A DNA stretch of 64,000 nt from Kondoa malvinella (taxonomy: Eukaryota; Basidiomycota; Agaricostilbomycetes; Agaricostilbales; Kondoaceae): assembly GCA_039545315.1 (NCBI GenBank), contig BCIM01000006.1, forward strand, positions 620,001 through 684,000, given 5' to 3'. This document shows, one piece after another, positions 1-11,946 of the stretch; the stretch's first letter is position 1; each line of letters opens with the position of its first letter. Position numbers and translations under genes: made by a program. The notes beneath the pieces are model-generated. The model was not told where the DNA came from. It saw only the letters and a program-made list of their open reading frames with translations, and made no database searches.

Positions 1-552
1 AAAATTGCGTCGGAATGACTGACTTGCACTGCTCAAAGTTTCCTCCCATCGTGCACTCGACTATGCCACATCCTCCGCCGTCTGGCTCCTGGCATTTGCT
101 GCCTTGCGCATGACCCCAAACTCTCAGACCCGAATAGCCAGCCTTGTTAGGAGCTACGAAGGCCGGTGCACTTGCGCCAGGAGCAATGAAGTCGCCGATT
201 CTGTCCACTTGAGAGTTGTGCATAATGATAGGCTTCATTTCGTGAGCGCAACCTGGACCACGAATTAGCTATTCCGGTTTATAGGAAGAGGAGAGGGCTC
301 ACGATTGGTGATCTCGATAGTCAGGCTCTGACCTCCTGCTGCAGGTGTTACGGCATTGTTATTGACTTGTGCAGGAGCTGGCTGCTCAACAGCCGGGACT
401 TGGGATTCGATCGGAGCGGGAGCAGGCGCAGACACAGCTGCAGTCGCTGGAGCGGGCTGAGGTTGCCAGTCATTGCGACCGCCTCGCTGAGGCAGAGCAG
501 TAGCCAAACCGAAAAGAAAGGTGCAAGCAAAGATGATGAAAGAAGTTTTCAT
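1..552 (-). CDS. Thaumatin-like secreted protein, C-terminus outside window
   Basis: Exons on the minus strand are 552..303 and 252..1 (continues off the window); the intron is 253..302 with GTGAGC..AG ends. The start at 552 gives a signal peptide (MKTSFIIFACTFLFGLATA), followed by a Pro/Ala-rich linker of about 60 residues. An in-frame ATG at 579 would only add nine residues before the signal, so I prefer 552. After the intron the protein reads ITNRCAHEMKP, then GYSGLRVWGHAQG and GGGCGIVECTMGG. This resembles the start of thaumatin-like domains: a conserved Cys after the first strand, a GR.WG-like segment, and a Cys-Gly-Gly-rich turn. Thaumatin-like proteins are secreted, disulfide-rich and sometimes glucan-binding. 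The assignment rests on about 80 residues of domain; the rest is missing. No catalytic role can be claimed. Confidence 0.62.
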
Positions 553-996
553 GATTGGCAGATGATGGGAAAGGGACAAGGAGCAAGAGCGATATTATAT
601 CGGCCCTTGTAATCGTACCAGTACAGATCAAATGGGCAGCACATCTCGAGATGTGTCGATCCGGGTTTCGAATGAAAGGGATTTCGTACAGAAGACGTCG
701 CTGTAGTCGTGAACAAGTTCCGATGGCTCTGCCGACGGTATGTACAACAGAAGATACTCGATAAGAGCCTGACAACCAAGCTGATAGGTCAAAAGACCAA
801 GAAGTCGCCTTCTCTCTCGGTCATAAAGCGATATCTAATGAAAGCTCCAGCACGTATAGTCATGTACAGGCGTTTGACCATGTATAGCGGCATGCGTTGA
901 GAGAGCGAAACAGGCCATGCACATAAGACTTCAAGCTTCAAATTGCCGGAATCGCTGGCGAGCGTCGTCTTCTTTCTTCAGCCAAGTCTGGCCAGC
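553..996. promoter_or_regulatory. Divergent intergenic region between thaumatin-like and catalase-like genes
   Basis: About 440 bases with no convincing reading frame. It must hold the promoters of both divergently transcribed neighbours. I see no clear TATA box or strong repeat; short open frames here lack splice-consistent extensions. Confidence 0.4.
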
Positions 997-2340
997 ATGG
1001 AGTCGATCAGAAGCACGATAGCCGATACTATGGAGCGAGCAGAGATCGCAGCAGCGAATCTGTCCGCCATATTGCGCTTGACATTTCAAGCCTATCATTG
1101 AATCGCTAATTCAGGCTCCCCGCTGGATCTCTCGCGCCTGAAGTACCAGGAGGCTTGCTGTACGCCAAAGAGGTCGAGAAGCCAGTCGAAAACGAACAGG
1201 AGAAGGCAGCCCAAGTCGCTGACCTGGTCAGAGAAATCGTCAAACGCAACGCTGCACAACACCAGCGGGCCCAGAGAGCTACTCATGTAAGCTGTGCAAC
1301 GGTAGATCGTATGCCTCCCTCATAACGCAGCTCAGGTGAAAACGCGTGCTCTGGTCAAAGGCGAGCTGAAGATCAAGGACGAGCTTCCTGATTGGCTACG
1401 GCAAGGTCTTTTTGCAACTCCTGGTCGTACATATCAGTGCGCAGCTCGCTATGCTATCGAACCGTCGCGATCCCTAGATGATCGGGTGCGCCTTCAGGTC
1501 GGCGTCTTCGCACACGAGGCTGATCTCTCAACAGGAGAAAGCGCCTAGAGGATTGGGTCTCAAGATCTTCGGCGTGGAGGGTGAGATGATGGAAGGTTCG
1601 GAAGGCTCTACGCAAGATCTCTTCTTCAACAACGCGCCCATGCTAGAGGTGAGCCACGTGACAGCTGTAATCGATACTTCGCTGAGGATATGACTGTGTA
1701 GCTAACGGATCTCGACACCTGTCTGGAGATCTTCTCTCTTCGTCTGAAGCACTGGCATGACAAGGATGCCTTGAAGCAAGATCTCTTGAAACGATCCGAT
1801 TCTAGCAAACAATTGGCTCCAGGCACTCTGCCGAATACGCATCTTATAGGTCATACCATGTATACTCAATGTAAGTCCCTTCGTAAGGATAACAGCGCAG
1901 AAATTCACAAGGGATTAGCTGCTTTTGCACACGGGCTATATATCGCTCACTACGCACTCTTCCCCAGCGAATCTCAGTCACATTTAGGCAACGAGCCAGT
2001 CTCCGATAATGCCTCTTCGGATGCCCACAAGGAGCTGCTTCAAACCTACTTTGCCTCGAACTCAGCTACCTACACGCTGAAAGCTCAATTCAGTTCGTCC
2101 AAGACGCAGCATCCAGTCGAAGATGCTTCTGTCGTATGGCCAGAAAGCTCAGCACCTTGGTTTGAGCTGGCCACGGTCACATTTCCAGCGCAAGAATCCT
2201 TTTCCTCTGCTCGACTAGAGTGGTGGGAAGAAAGGATCGCTTTGTCGCCTTTCAATGGTTTGGCGGCTCACAGACCGCTGGGCAGTGTCAATCGCCTGCG
2301 CAAGCATGTATATGCTGAGGTGCGTGACGTTGGAAAATGA
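997..2340 (+). CDS. Catalase-like heme-binding protein
   Basis: Exons: (997..1027), 1115..1286, 1336..1485, 1535..1648, 1702..1870, 1919..2340. The last five join in frame. The first exon is tentative: it uses a weak GTCCGC donor, although GTCC donors recur in this window. The product matches the fungal heme-dependent catalase-like family rather than classical catalase. Supporting segments are RATHVKTRALVKG near residue 70, LPDWLRQGLFATPG, LDDREKAPRGLGLKIFGVEG, STQDLFFNNAPM, MYTQSAFAHG and the C-terminal AHRPLGSVNRLRKHVY. Such proteins are about 350 to 400 residues with one catalase fold and lack the NADPH-binding and flavodoxin extensions. They are thought to handle peroxides or lipid hydroperoxides; the substrate is not known. 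The start is the weakest part. Confidence 0.72.
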
Positions 2341-2638
2341 AGCGATTCAGGCTGACGGTCTAGACATAGTCGAAGAAGGAACGAGAAACGCTGAATGGGA
2401 AGGAAGCGCATTTCCCACACGATATTAACGAGATGCCGGAGTAGGAATTGAGACGGAAAGGTCTCGTAAGCCTGGCATTTGTCTAAAGTACCCTGGAGCC
2501 ATGTGAATGTACTATACAATAGACTAGTTCATATGTGAGACCCATGCAACAATGCGCTATGTACAATCTGAACGAAATACATGCTCGTGGGCTTTGTACA
2601 GTTTTCCCTTCTCAAAAGCTCTCATCATAGTTTCCGCG

Positions 2639-4912
2639 TCAACCAATCCTTCCACGCCAATTGCCTCGTCCGCTCGGCATGTTGGTCAAGGAAGCCCTGT
2701 ATCGTCTGACATAGCACTTCAGCATAACTCTGCACATGCCGAGATAACGTACTGTGGCGTTGACTCCCGCAGCCAACCCTTTGAGTAGCGCTCGCGCGTC
2801 TTCAGCTCGACCAGAACACCCAGACTTGTTCGGATCTTCTTCGTGCTCATCTTGACCGTGAGTATGCAGCGCTCGTTTCCTCCATGGCTGATGCGGCCGC
2901 ACAGCCGTTCTTGCATATTCTGATCGAGCAGTCCGAAGAGTATTGATCCACGATTCCTTGCATTGAGCCGACCAACAATGCACACGATGTGCTCCTCGAT
3001 ATAATCGCTGCATGAACATGTTGAAGGCCCAGTTGTTCTGTTCGAACACTTCTGTAACGCGATGCCAGAATGGGCCATCCAACGGCTCGTGTGCTGCGAG
3101 CGGACGGTCAAACAGGAGACCACCATAAGATTCGCGTGCTGAATAGTATGGAATCCATTTCGGCTCGGTCTGGTAATCGGGTGCTTGTAGGTTGGAAATG
3201 ATTTCGACATAGTCCATGATTGCAAATGAATCTGGATCGACTTCGTAGATACGGAAGCTTGGGTTGCCGCCTTCGACAGACATCAGCTATGAGCTAACGC
3301 TCGAGAACGAGTACGTACTGCTAGGCGTCAGAGCTGGCGCGATGTAGTTGATACTTGTTGCAGTGTGTTCATTTCGATCTGCGTAGGTTGAATAGCCAAT
3401 CTGGAACTCGGCCTATACTCAAAGTCAGCGGAACTAATTGCGTGTTTGTGTGACGACTTACTCGATGTGTGTGGCCATAGAATGAAGCAGATATCTTCCC
3501 TAGCGGTCAGCAAAGTCCTGTTGCCTTCAACATGACTTACTGTCTTGCGGTACCTTTGAACAATCTACGTTACGATCAGCTAGATATCTGATGACTACAA
3601 AGGCTGGACCAACCTGATCAAAGACAGCACTTGAATCTTGCATATAATCGCCAGCTCCCGGTGCCATATGACTAACAATCCACACTCTCTCGCCTCTCGT
3701 CTCCGCGCCCTGTAACTCACCAGCCAACCAGCTAAACAAGCCATTCGAATCTGGTTCCCATCTGTCTGAATCATACAGCCAGAAATTCGCTTTATACGCA
3801 AAGTTTGAGTTGTACGAAATAATCCGGAGGTTGCTTTTTGGGTGCAGGATGGAGTAGGATCCGCTTTGATGAGTTGCAGACCGGTGAGCTTCTTTGTGAC
3901 CAATGTAAGGCTCCCACACTCGTTCGTGCAGATCTAATGCCCATTGGGAAGAAGAACCGCCAGATCGAGCAAATGCATTGGTTGGGTGAACATCGTGATT
4001 GCCAATAGCTCCATAGACGGGCATGGGCAGAGATTGTAGCATTGAGGCGTACATCTTTTCTACGCTGTCGGTGACAATGTCTTGCGTTGATAGCCAGACT
4101 GCATGATCGACTACATCGCCGGTGAAAAGCAGTGCTTCGGCGTCGCCTGCGTACTCATTGATGGCTTTCATCATGCTGTCGAAGAGCACGGTTGGCGTGT
4201 CGCACTACGGAAATGTTATTTAGCCAGGTATTGGAGATTGAACAGTGCCAACAGACATTGTAATTGCCGAACTGAAAAAAACGAATGCCCAGGTCTCAGT
4301 GACGTTATTGCATAAAGGCGTACAACTGACCTTTCCAGCAGGCGAAACAATCGGACCCTCATCGGAACTACTGCTCGCACGACAGCATATCGGCCTGTTA
4401 CACCTGGCTTCCGTTCCAGGCAAGTACTCTCGATCCATATGCACATCCGAAACATGCACAAACTTGATGGTAGGTTTCTGGCCTGACAATGGCACTGTTG
4501 CGTTTCGTACTGGTTTGACCAATGGCCAAGTGTAATGCGGGACTGGTGGGTAAGGACATAGACCAAGGATCTCGGAACAGAATAAAGTTGCTGTTCTTTG
4601 ACTTAGCGAGATGGATCGTAAAGCATGAGCGATGATAGGTGCTTGAGATGTTAGAGCGCCTTGACAGATGTCCTCCTCTTGTATGTCCATACCCACGCAA
4701 ACGTCGACCAGTGCTTCAGTAAAGGCGTCGTCTCCCATACGAGCGAGCATTTGCAGTGGTATGAGGAAGGAAAGACATGATCCGCAGCTTGACAAGTTTT
4801 GGATGCCAGTAATGAGGGACAACATTAAGTTCTGCCGAGTCAAGTAGGCGCCCGCGGCCAGTGCCAGGACCATCAAGGCCAGCAGAAGGAGGAAAACGAT
4901 TCGCTTCTGCAT
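2639..4912 (-). CDS. Acid sphingomyelinase-like phosphodiesterase (saposin B + metallophosphoesterase)
   Basis: Seven exons, minus strand: 4912..4331, 4271..4257, 4204..3614, 3564..3541, 3494..3462, 3412..3319, 3270..2639; about 656 residues. The start at 4912 opens with a hydrophobic signal or anchor (MQKRIVFLLLLALMVLALA). A Cys-rich saposin-type segment follows (CGSCLSFLIPL). The metallophosphoesterase signature then runs in order: HVSDVHMDREY, CDTP, FTGDVVDHAVW, IGNHDVHP, WIVSHMAPG and FYGHTHRAEF, giving the expected metal-binding Asp, His and Asn residues. A 15-nt microexon (FGNYN) sits exactly where acid sphingomyelinases have the loop before CDTP, which supports the exon reading. Family members cleave phosphocholine or nucleotide head groups in the lumen or outside the cell; the substrate here is unknown. 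The last 100 residues are less certain. Confidence 0.85.
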
Positions 4913-5200
4913 GTTGTCGCTCGAGATTCCAACAAGAAGCTTCCGTATTCTTTTGAGACAAGTCAATCCAGGCCAAAGTCTGGTATTAAACAGTCTAATG
5001 GATCTCAGTAAGGCAGGTCATGGGTATATCAAGGCTCGCAAAGTGGTTTGTTGACAAGAGGAGTGTCATGCCGGCGACGCATAAGAACGCCACTAAGCCC
5101 CGAACGTTCGGTAATGCAAGCTGTAGAGCAGAGGTAGACACCATACAGTGGATGTATAGAGCAGAACAACAACCTGCATTGCACCGCTGTTTTCTGAAAA

Positions 5201-6312
5201 TCAAGCATCCACCTCCATAGCTGTTGCATGCTGCCTTGTCCCATCCAGCCTTTCCTCATGCACAACAAACTTCTTGATGTCAAAGCTCGTCACACCCGTC
5301 GCGCCAATCCTAGGCTTGTAGCTCAACTCCTTCTGCACCCGCACGTTTGGCTTCTTGTAATTCCTGTACATGTCGCTTCCGTTCTTTTCAATCACGCAGA
5401 CGTCCACATTGGATCCAGAACCGAGATCGTTGAAAATACCGCTCTCAATGGCGTCGGTGACGAGGTCGATGGCTTCTTGTCTACTGAGACCGGCTTTCCA
5501 GCGTGTTTCAAAGACAGACATGGCGGCCATGGAACCGGAACCCATGGTCACGTAGGGAAGCTTGTCTGTAGATCCGTGTGCTGCGACGGTGAAAAGCTGG
5601 GGACCGGTAATGTCGTAGCCTCCGAGAACAAGGTAGGCGCCAACTTGGCCTTGGTACCTGTTGACGAAACAATTACAATCAGTACAATGGGATATGTAAA
5701 TGCTATTGACTGACTTGAACAGGTTTTGCTTAAGCATGGTGAGAGCTGTGATGACTCGTGGTTGTCGGTTCGTTGAGAGGGCATGAAGCTGCATATTGGA
5801 TGAGATCATTGCCGCTGTAGGTCGAACCAAGCTGTCAGCTTTCCGCAGCAAGACATTGAGACTTGGACCCACTTGTGAATTCAGTATCTGTCATAAGACG
5901 TCAATGCAGGTCCAGAAGCCTACAAGCATCAAACTCACCCGCTGCTGTTCCTGCTCCTGCACATTTGATGTTGTCGCTAATGTAATGAATCTGTATTGTA
6001 CGAGACTCAGCCTGTTGTCCCAGAGCTTGGAACGACGTCCTCACCTTTTCGCAGTTCTTATCCGCTACAATTGGGCTACGAAACAGTTTCAACGAATGCA
6101 GTGACTGCTAATGGATAAGACACTCACCCCTCTGTTGCTCTGGTATCCGCTGCTAGGACTACACCATCCGCAAAGATACAGCCAACGATAGTTGTACCTG
6201 TACTGGTGGCTTTGGGGAGTTTGGTGTGCGAACGCGAGGATGCCGCTTCGAGGTGCGCATTTCGCAAGACGTTGGAGAAATCAAATCCTGTCGAGGGTCC
6301 TGCGCTGTCCAT
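5201..6312 (-). CDS. PUP1: 20S proteasome beta-2 subunit (trypsin-like)
   Basis: Six exons, minus strand: 6312..6128, 6075..6045, 5990..5939, 5887..5873, 5814..5715, 5657..5201; 279 residues, the usual length for the family. The propeptide ends at PKATSTG, and the mature chain begins TTIVGCIFADGVVLAADTRA, so Thr in STG/TTIV is the N-terminal nucleophile after autocleavage. Further family marks are GPIVADKNC, CAGAGTAADTEF, LGSGSNVDVCVI and the C-terminal arm that wraps a neighbouring beta subunit. A 15-nt microexon encodes part of ADTEFTT. The start at 6312 (MDSAGPSTGFDFSNVL) matches the short propeptide of yeast Pup1; two in-frame ATGs lie further upstream (near 6396). The protein works in the core particle of the proteasome and cleaves after basic residues. 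Confidence 0.96.
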
Positions 6313-6953
6313 ACTGATGTGTATCTGTAGGGAAGTAGCTGAAATTCGTCGTAAGTGGTCGAGAAGTGGTGACTTGCTAAGCTGACGACGCATCATTTGG
6401 GTCAAGCTACACGCGCAAGGGAGAGACTGGCTATCGGCTCTACTCGAACTGGTATGCAGGCCCGAAGCGTTACTTCGCCTATTACTGATTCCTGTCCAAC
6501 GTTAGACGCTTCCTGTCATTGACCTCCGAGTCGGACTCTATAAATGTGTCTCTCCTCGTCTCCTTCTGATGCATGCCAGACTAGACTGCCTTTTTATCGC
6601 GACTCGCGAGGGCTCACTGCGCAGCGGTGATCGCTTCCTCTTGATATTTGTCATTCCGACTTGCGCTCGCACATCTTGCCTCTATCTGCGTCTGCATTCT
6701 ATAGGCTCTCTCTTCTCCCAGTAGTTGCTGTCTCTATCGATATACACCGTTGCAACGGGCTTGATTTGGCGTTCCAGCTCGTGACCTAGATATGTCTTCT
6801 GATCTTTCTAAACCTAAATGACTGACGGGCAGGCTGTGCAGTCCACGTATATCTCACTCCTGATTGCGGACACCTCTTCTCTTCTGCATTCTCGCGACCC
6901 TGTTGTTTCTGTCTGTCATTCTGACAATTTGCGAAATCCTAGCTATTGCAAAC
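6313..6953. promoter_or_regulatory. Divergent promoter region with pyrimidine-rich tracts
   Basis: About 640 bases between PUP1 (minus) and the membrane-protein gene (plus). It is rich in C/T tracts typical of fungal promoters and holds a TATAAAT at 6539..6545. The 5' exon of the plus-strand gene may lie here: an in-frame hydrophobic run starts at 6864 without an ATG. Confidence 0.45.
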
Positions 6954-9569
6954 ATGGGCCACAGTCAATCTGCGCTTGGTGTCGCCAACTTCAATCAGGA
7001 ATGCGCTAGACTTTTCGCAAACCGGTCTATGTGCGGCCAGAATACCTACGTGGATGTCTCCGGCGCAATACTCAATTTCAGCCCTGCTGAATGCGACAGC
7101 TTTATCAATTCTACGAACAGCAGTATTGTCACGCTACCTGTTGAGGTCTGGGGCATTACTGGCCGTCAGCTTCTTCCTTTGACTTTGCCTACTGCGAGTT
7201 CTGATTGCATTTCAGAGGCATGTGAAGACCACTGCGGATCAGATCATCTATATCAGAAGTTCATATTCGCACCTTTCGCCTCCAGCTCAGCAAATTGGCT
7301 GCAAGTACTGATGCCCTCCTTCGAACGAAGTTGGCTGAAATGTTGCTGCAGTCTCCCTTGGTTGGCTCTCGTCGCTCAATTACCCTTCGAATCATCCAGT
7401 CATTGGTCCGTATGCGACATGATCAGTGATTGCAGACTTACAGGCTATGTAGGACAAATCTAGAAGGCGCATTCATCTCGCTCGGCAGTCCTGCACTCCT
7501 CGCGTACTCATTGACTCTTACTGTCATGTCACAGCAAATCATCCGCAAACGAGCGAACCAAGTGCTACACAGAGTCAACGTCCGCACTGTTCATCCTTTT
7601 GCACGTCAGCTCCAAGCAAGATTCATGTCTGCCGTCTACATCCTGCTCGAGACACACCAAAGCCCGATGCGCGCTCGGAATCTCAGCGACAAGCTATCTA
7701 ACATCATTGTCTTGGAAGAGAACGCCGACTGGTGGGATGTCACGGCTGGTAGCTTGAAGCAAACGCGAAGGGGAGTGACAGCGTCCCTTGTCGCCCAAAG
7801 TGGGTAGCTCTCTGCATGTCGGAGAGCAGCTAAAGTGACCTGCAGTCTCGCTGGCTATGGTCACCTATCTTTTTACAGTGATAGCATCATTCATTGAGAA
7901 TCTGGGTGACAAGAAAGCGGCCGAAGAGTGAGTCCTGCTGAATTGCACACAGATCGGACTAATCGCGCATGCAAGACTCGCTGCTGGAAGTCTTTGGGTC
8001 TGGATGATCCGTATGTCACTTGCTTCTCGAATGGCTAGTGCTGATCGCTATGTAGCCCTCATCTTGAGCAACATTGTTATTGGCACCCAGACAAGCAAGG
8101 ATACTATCGGCGCTGCGTTAGACAACCGAACGACAATTTACTCACCTGCCGATCTTCCTATACCTACGTCCCAAGCTACGAAATCTCCAGCCGCTGGAAC
8201 ACAAGCAACTACGACCAATCACCTTCAACACATCAGACAGTACTCTACCTCTAGCTTAAAGCCCTCGACAGCTTGTTTGCTCTCACAAAGCGGCACATCC
8301 TTGTCTTCCATGGCTTCTGGAATGCTGTTGCCGCTCACAGCCGCTGTGTCAAGACATCAAGCTGATAGTAACGATCCGCGGGGAATCGTCACTCGAGCTG
8401 GTCTGAGCGATGGATCGATTGGAATACCATTAGGACCTGGTGGTTTCGCAGTCAATGCAGATGAAGAGACTGTCGGACCCTTGTACAACTACTCTCGCAT
8501 TCCAGCTCATGCTCAACTGGTGAATCAAGTATTGCATGCTTTTGAATATACGATGATCAAGGCCTCAAGCAAGCAAATCTGGCGCGATGAAGTCGTTCAG
8601 CCTTGTTCTTGCTGCTCCGATGACGATAAGAAAGTGCTCCAATATTCTGGCCTGAGCGATCTGCGGGGCTTTGACTCTCTTGCGAATGCTTACCCTGTCA
8701 CTCTTGATCATCACATCAAGCGTTGCTGTGCGTAGTCACTGATGCCCCTCTCGAAACACCGATAACAGCGTAACAGACCTATGGGCTGCTTGCCTTGCTG
8801 TCTTCGTCCAATTTGGCACCACTGGATCTGCCATCATCATCGCTTACAACACGCCAGTAGTCGGCCTTGGCGTGAGTGATTGAGCTTCCTCTTCCAATCT
8901 GTCTTGACTTTGGACCAGTGTCGTAGCGGATCCTACTTGCTGTACGGCGTTTCAGCCATCTGTGCATGGATCTTCCTGGCGACTTCTGCGTACTTGAGCC
9001 ACCTTGTTATGCTCGATTACCAGATACAACAATACAGAGGAGGAATTCTGCGGCCGTCTACTTATCTGGCAGCTTCAGCCGTCATTTTACGACTCCTAGG
9101 CAAGACGGTTGCGATTGTCAATGGGTGCTGGCTCATCATATCGACTATGCTCGAGCTAATTGGAGCATATGACAATTGCTTTGTGAGTGTGCCTCCATAT
9201 CATTAAGATGGATACTCACAGATGAGCAGTGCGGCACTCTCGCGCTTGTCAAACCTATAGACAATCGATGGGCGATCTTGTGGAAGACCGCTGATGACCT
9301 TCGTAAGTCACTGCTGCAACTGCTGAAACCTTGCTTACAGTCTGAACAGGCGACTCTGCTGGAAGTGCTTGGGCTGGTGTTCGCTTTCTCCCCGGTTGGC
9401 ATTCACAACAGGCTGAAACGGCTTCTATAGGGGCTCGCATTGACGCTCATCACCTGCATAATCTGCACGGCTTTCTTCCTTATGGTATGTCCGCAGTCTC
9501 TTCAGCAAGTGCTTTATTAAATGTCTCCGACTTCCTAAGGCGAAATATACTTATCCGTTGTCGCATTGA
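6954..9569 (+). CDS. Uncharacterised fungal polytopic membrane protein
   Basis: Exons as read: (6954)..7405, 7453..7799, 7846..7927, 7976..8010, 8056..8727, 8777..8871, 8919..9182, 9230..9302, 9350..9484, 9540..9569. Joined segments include SSHWTNLEGAFISLGSP, VAQISLAMVTYLFTVIASF, LAAGSLWVWMI, VQFGTTGSAIIIAYNTP, VVGLGCRSGSYLLYG and DNRWAILWKTADDL, with hydrophobic spans between them. I recognise the pattern from unannotated fungal integral membrane proteins but know no function. Two problems: the N-terminal hydrophobic segment (LLFCILATLLFLSVILTICE) is open only from a TTG at 6864, directly after a TGA; and the last transmembrane segment needs a one-base shift at the GGGG run 9430..9433, or an alternative intron near 9380..9430. 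Splice donors include GTCCGT at 7406. Confidence 0.6.
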
Positions 9570-9820
9570 ATGGCTGGCTGGACCGGAGATTGAATATAAT
9601 ACAGAGTACCCGACTGCGAGGACTGCAATGTGTAGGAGATAGGACTTTGATGCATCTGCTAGTATGACGCGAACCGAACTTGTTGTTTACAGCCGGCCAA
9701 CTGATATCACTTCGAGCTACATACCCTTTACAGCTCGTCATCGTGTATACCTTGCGTCTGTTGCTTGCCTGCTCGATCTCGAAGCAGATCTCTGCCTTTG
9801 GCTCTTTCAACTTCGTGAGA

Positions 9821-11463
9821 ATGGCATCGAAGAAAGCTGCTGCTGCTCTCACGCCAGTACACGAGGTCAACGTCAAGCCGTATGTAGATTGGCCAGCTCC
9901 CGCCAGTCAAATTGAAACTGCAAGAGCTTTCCTACGCGAGACTGCATCGAATCAAGATTTGACCCTGATTTGTCCTGACAAGGACGCGGATGGTCTTTCA
10001 GCTGGGCTGGTACTCTACAAGACCCTTGTACTGCTCGGATGCCCACCAGAGTCTCTTCACTTTCACTTCCTAAGCAAAGGCCAAGGCATGTTTGGTGATG
10101 TAGAGAGAGGACGAATGGAAGCGACCTTCAGGAAATGTATTGGCGACCGCAAGCAAGCTCGCTTGATAGTCGTAGATCAAGGATCTAGACCTGGCAGAGC
10201 TCTGGTCCGGTCAAATGATCCAGAAGGCGTAGGGCAAGATGTCAAGATCGATACACTCATCATAGACCATCATCAATGCGAAGAATGGCCTGCTGAATCT
10301 ATGCATCTGACTGCATGTCACTCTTCGCCCATCTGTACTTCCTCGCTCTTGACCTACATTACCTGTTATCCTCTGCACAAGGATGTTCCGCACGATTGCG
10401 ATTGGGCAGCGGTCGTAGGCATCTTTGGTGATTTGGGACAGTCAGAGATCAAGTTTGGGGATACAAAGAATGGGTGGCCTGTAACGAAGGAGATGATTGC
10501 GCTAGGTGACGCGTGTAAGAGGGAAGGCAAAAAGACTCTAGGCGATGCTGTTAGCTTGTTGAATGCTCGTAAGCTAACCTTTAACAAAGCCTTGGTTGTA
10601 CTGAGATTACCTATCAGCTCGAAGGACGGCCGAATTCAATGGTAAATCTCTCTCTCATTTCTAGCATTGGCTGGGCCGATCTCTTTTACAGTCCAAACTG
10701 CCTGGGATGCCATACTAGCAGCCAAAAAGCCTTCCGACGTACTCTCGAATGACGCTTTACTAGACGCACGAGAAGCAGTCAACAAGGAAGTCGAGCGCTG
10801 CACACATACAGCACCTAAATTCAGCAAAGATGGTCGAGTTGCGCTCTTCCGCATTGATTCCGGCTTTCAAGTACATCCTGTTATCGCTACGAGATGGGCT
10901 GGTACATTGAGCAAGTCGAAGAAGATGTTTGTCATTTCAAGACCTGCGCGAGAAAATCGGCTGACAATATCACAGAGAGATGATCATGGTTGAGAACAAA
11001 GGCCACAACCCAGATCCAGCCATCACAAGCTTTTCGTGCCGGATCAATTCCTCCTTGCGCAAACTGCCAGATGACGAAAGACCGAATTTGCGTATAATGC
11101 TGAAAGAGTATGCGGCATTGGCATCACCTACTTTCCTTGAGCGCGTAGGAGCGGACTTTGCTAGCGGGCATAACGAAGCAACAGGCGGGATCATCAAAAT
11201 GGAACTGTTTGAAGAGTTTATGGACAAGGGAATGGAAATTGGTGTCATTGTGAGCCGAAGTTTGATGGTATGGTCAGATCTGATCTAGTATAGGACCCAA
11301 ATTCTGCTGCTGGCAAGAAGAAGAGAAAAGAGGAAGAGCTGACGAAAGGTCAGACTAGCATTGGATCCTTTTTCGGCTCTCCGTCGCCTGTTAGTCTCTC
11401 TTGACCCGAGCGTTCTGAGCTGATGATATAGTACTATAGAAGAAGAAGGCAAAGGTGTCGTAG
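9821..11463 (+). CDS. DHH-family phosphoesterase with C-terminal PCNA-interacting (PIP) box
   Basis: Six exons: 9821..10568, 10618..10641, 10692..10930, 10980..11249, 11294..11389, 11440..11463; 466 residues. The DHH fold is shown by CPDKDADGLSAG near residue 50 (motif I), IVVDQGS near 115 (motif II), TLIIDHHQCEEW near 150 (motif III, the DHH itself) and VVGIFGDLGQ (motif IV). A DHHA1-like end follows (ASGHNEATGG). These are the metal-binding residues of RecJ-like nucleases and related phosphodiesterases. The C-terminus carries QTSIGSFF at about residues 447 to 454, a textbook PIP box, followed by a basic tail (KKKAKVS). The 24-nt exon gives PRRTAEFN and the next begins VQTAWDAI, both in frame. 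The start at 9821 is preceded by an open but ATG-less stretch. Likely nuclear; substrate unknown. Confidence 0.82.
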
Positions 11464-11946
11464 ACATCATCGAGCGTCTTCCGCTTTGTGCAATCATGCA
11501 TCAACTCGATATGAGCTGACATTCTCAATTTCGTTGTGACTCGGTAGGGTTGTCAAATATCTGTGTAGGATACTGTATAGAGCCAAATAGAGCCTGCTCG
11601 CATGCTGACTTGACGCCGCCACGGTTCGAAAAAACTTTTCCTTTTTTTCCAGCCTTTCTTAGCATCCACTATCGATACCCGAGGCTCTAGCTGGTATACC
11701 TGTCCTGCGCAAAGTCAAGAGATTTGCACAAGCTTTCTTGGAATCCTTTTGGCAGAATCAAGCCAGACCCATCTGCTTGGACACCTTGAAGAGACTATAG
11801 AAGCCTCGCAACCTCACTCTAGGTCTATCAGACAGCTGATCCTCCTCGCCCGTATCACATTATCTCTTTGCATTCGTCTCGAAGGCGAACCTCTACATTT
11901 TCGTAGATCATCAATTTTGCATTAGCTCCCCTCAAAGACTTGCAAT
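11464..11946. promoter_or_regulatory. Intergenic region upstream of NOG1
   Basis: About 480 bases with T-rich runs (around 11630..11660) and no supportable gene. It should contain the 3' end of the DHH gene and the NOG1 promoter. Confidence 0.35.

Noticed and set aside
660..690. GGGTTTCGAAT sequence resembling a tRNA T-loop
   Set aside because: No matching acceptor stem or anticodon arm around it; no tRNA was found in the window.
2719..3225. 168-codon minus-strand frame overlapping the phosphodiesterase end
   Set aside because: Alternative frame of the last exon; only the other frame continues the family sequence after the splice at 3270.
5228..5713. 161-codon plus-strand open frame
   Set aside because: Exact antisense of the last PUP1 exons, which are certain; no family signal of its own.
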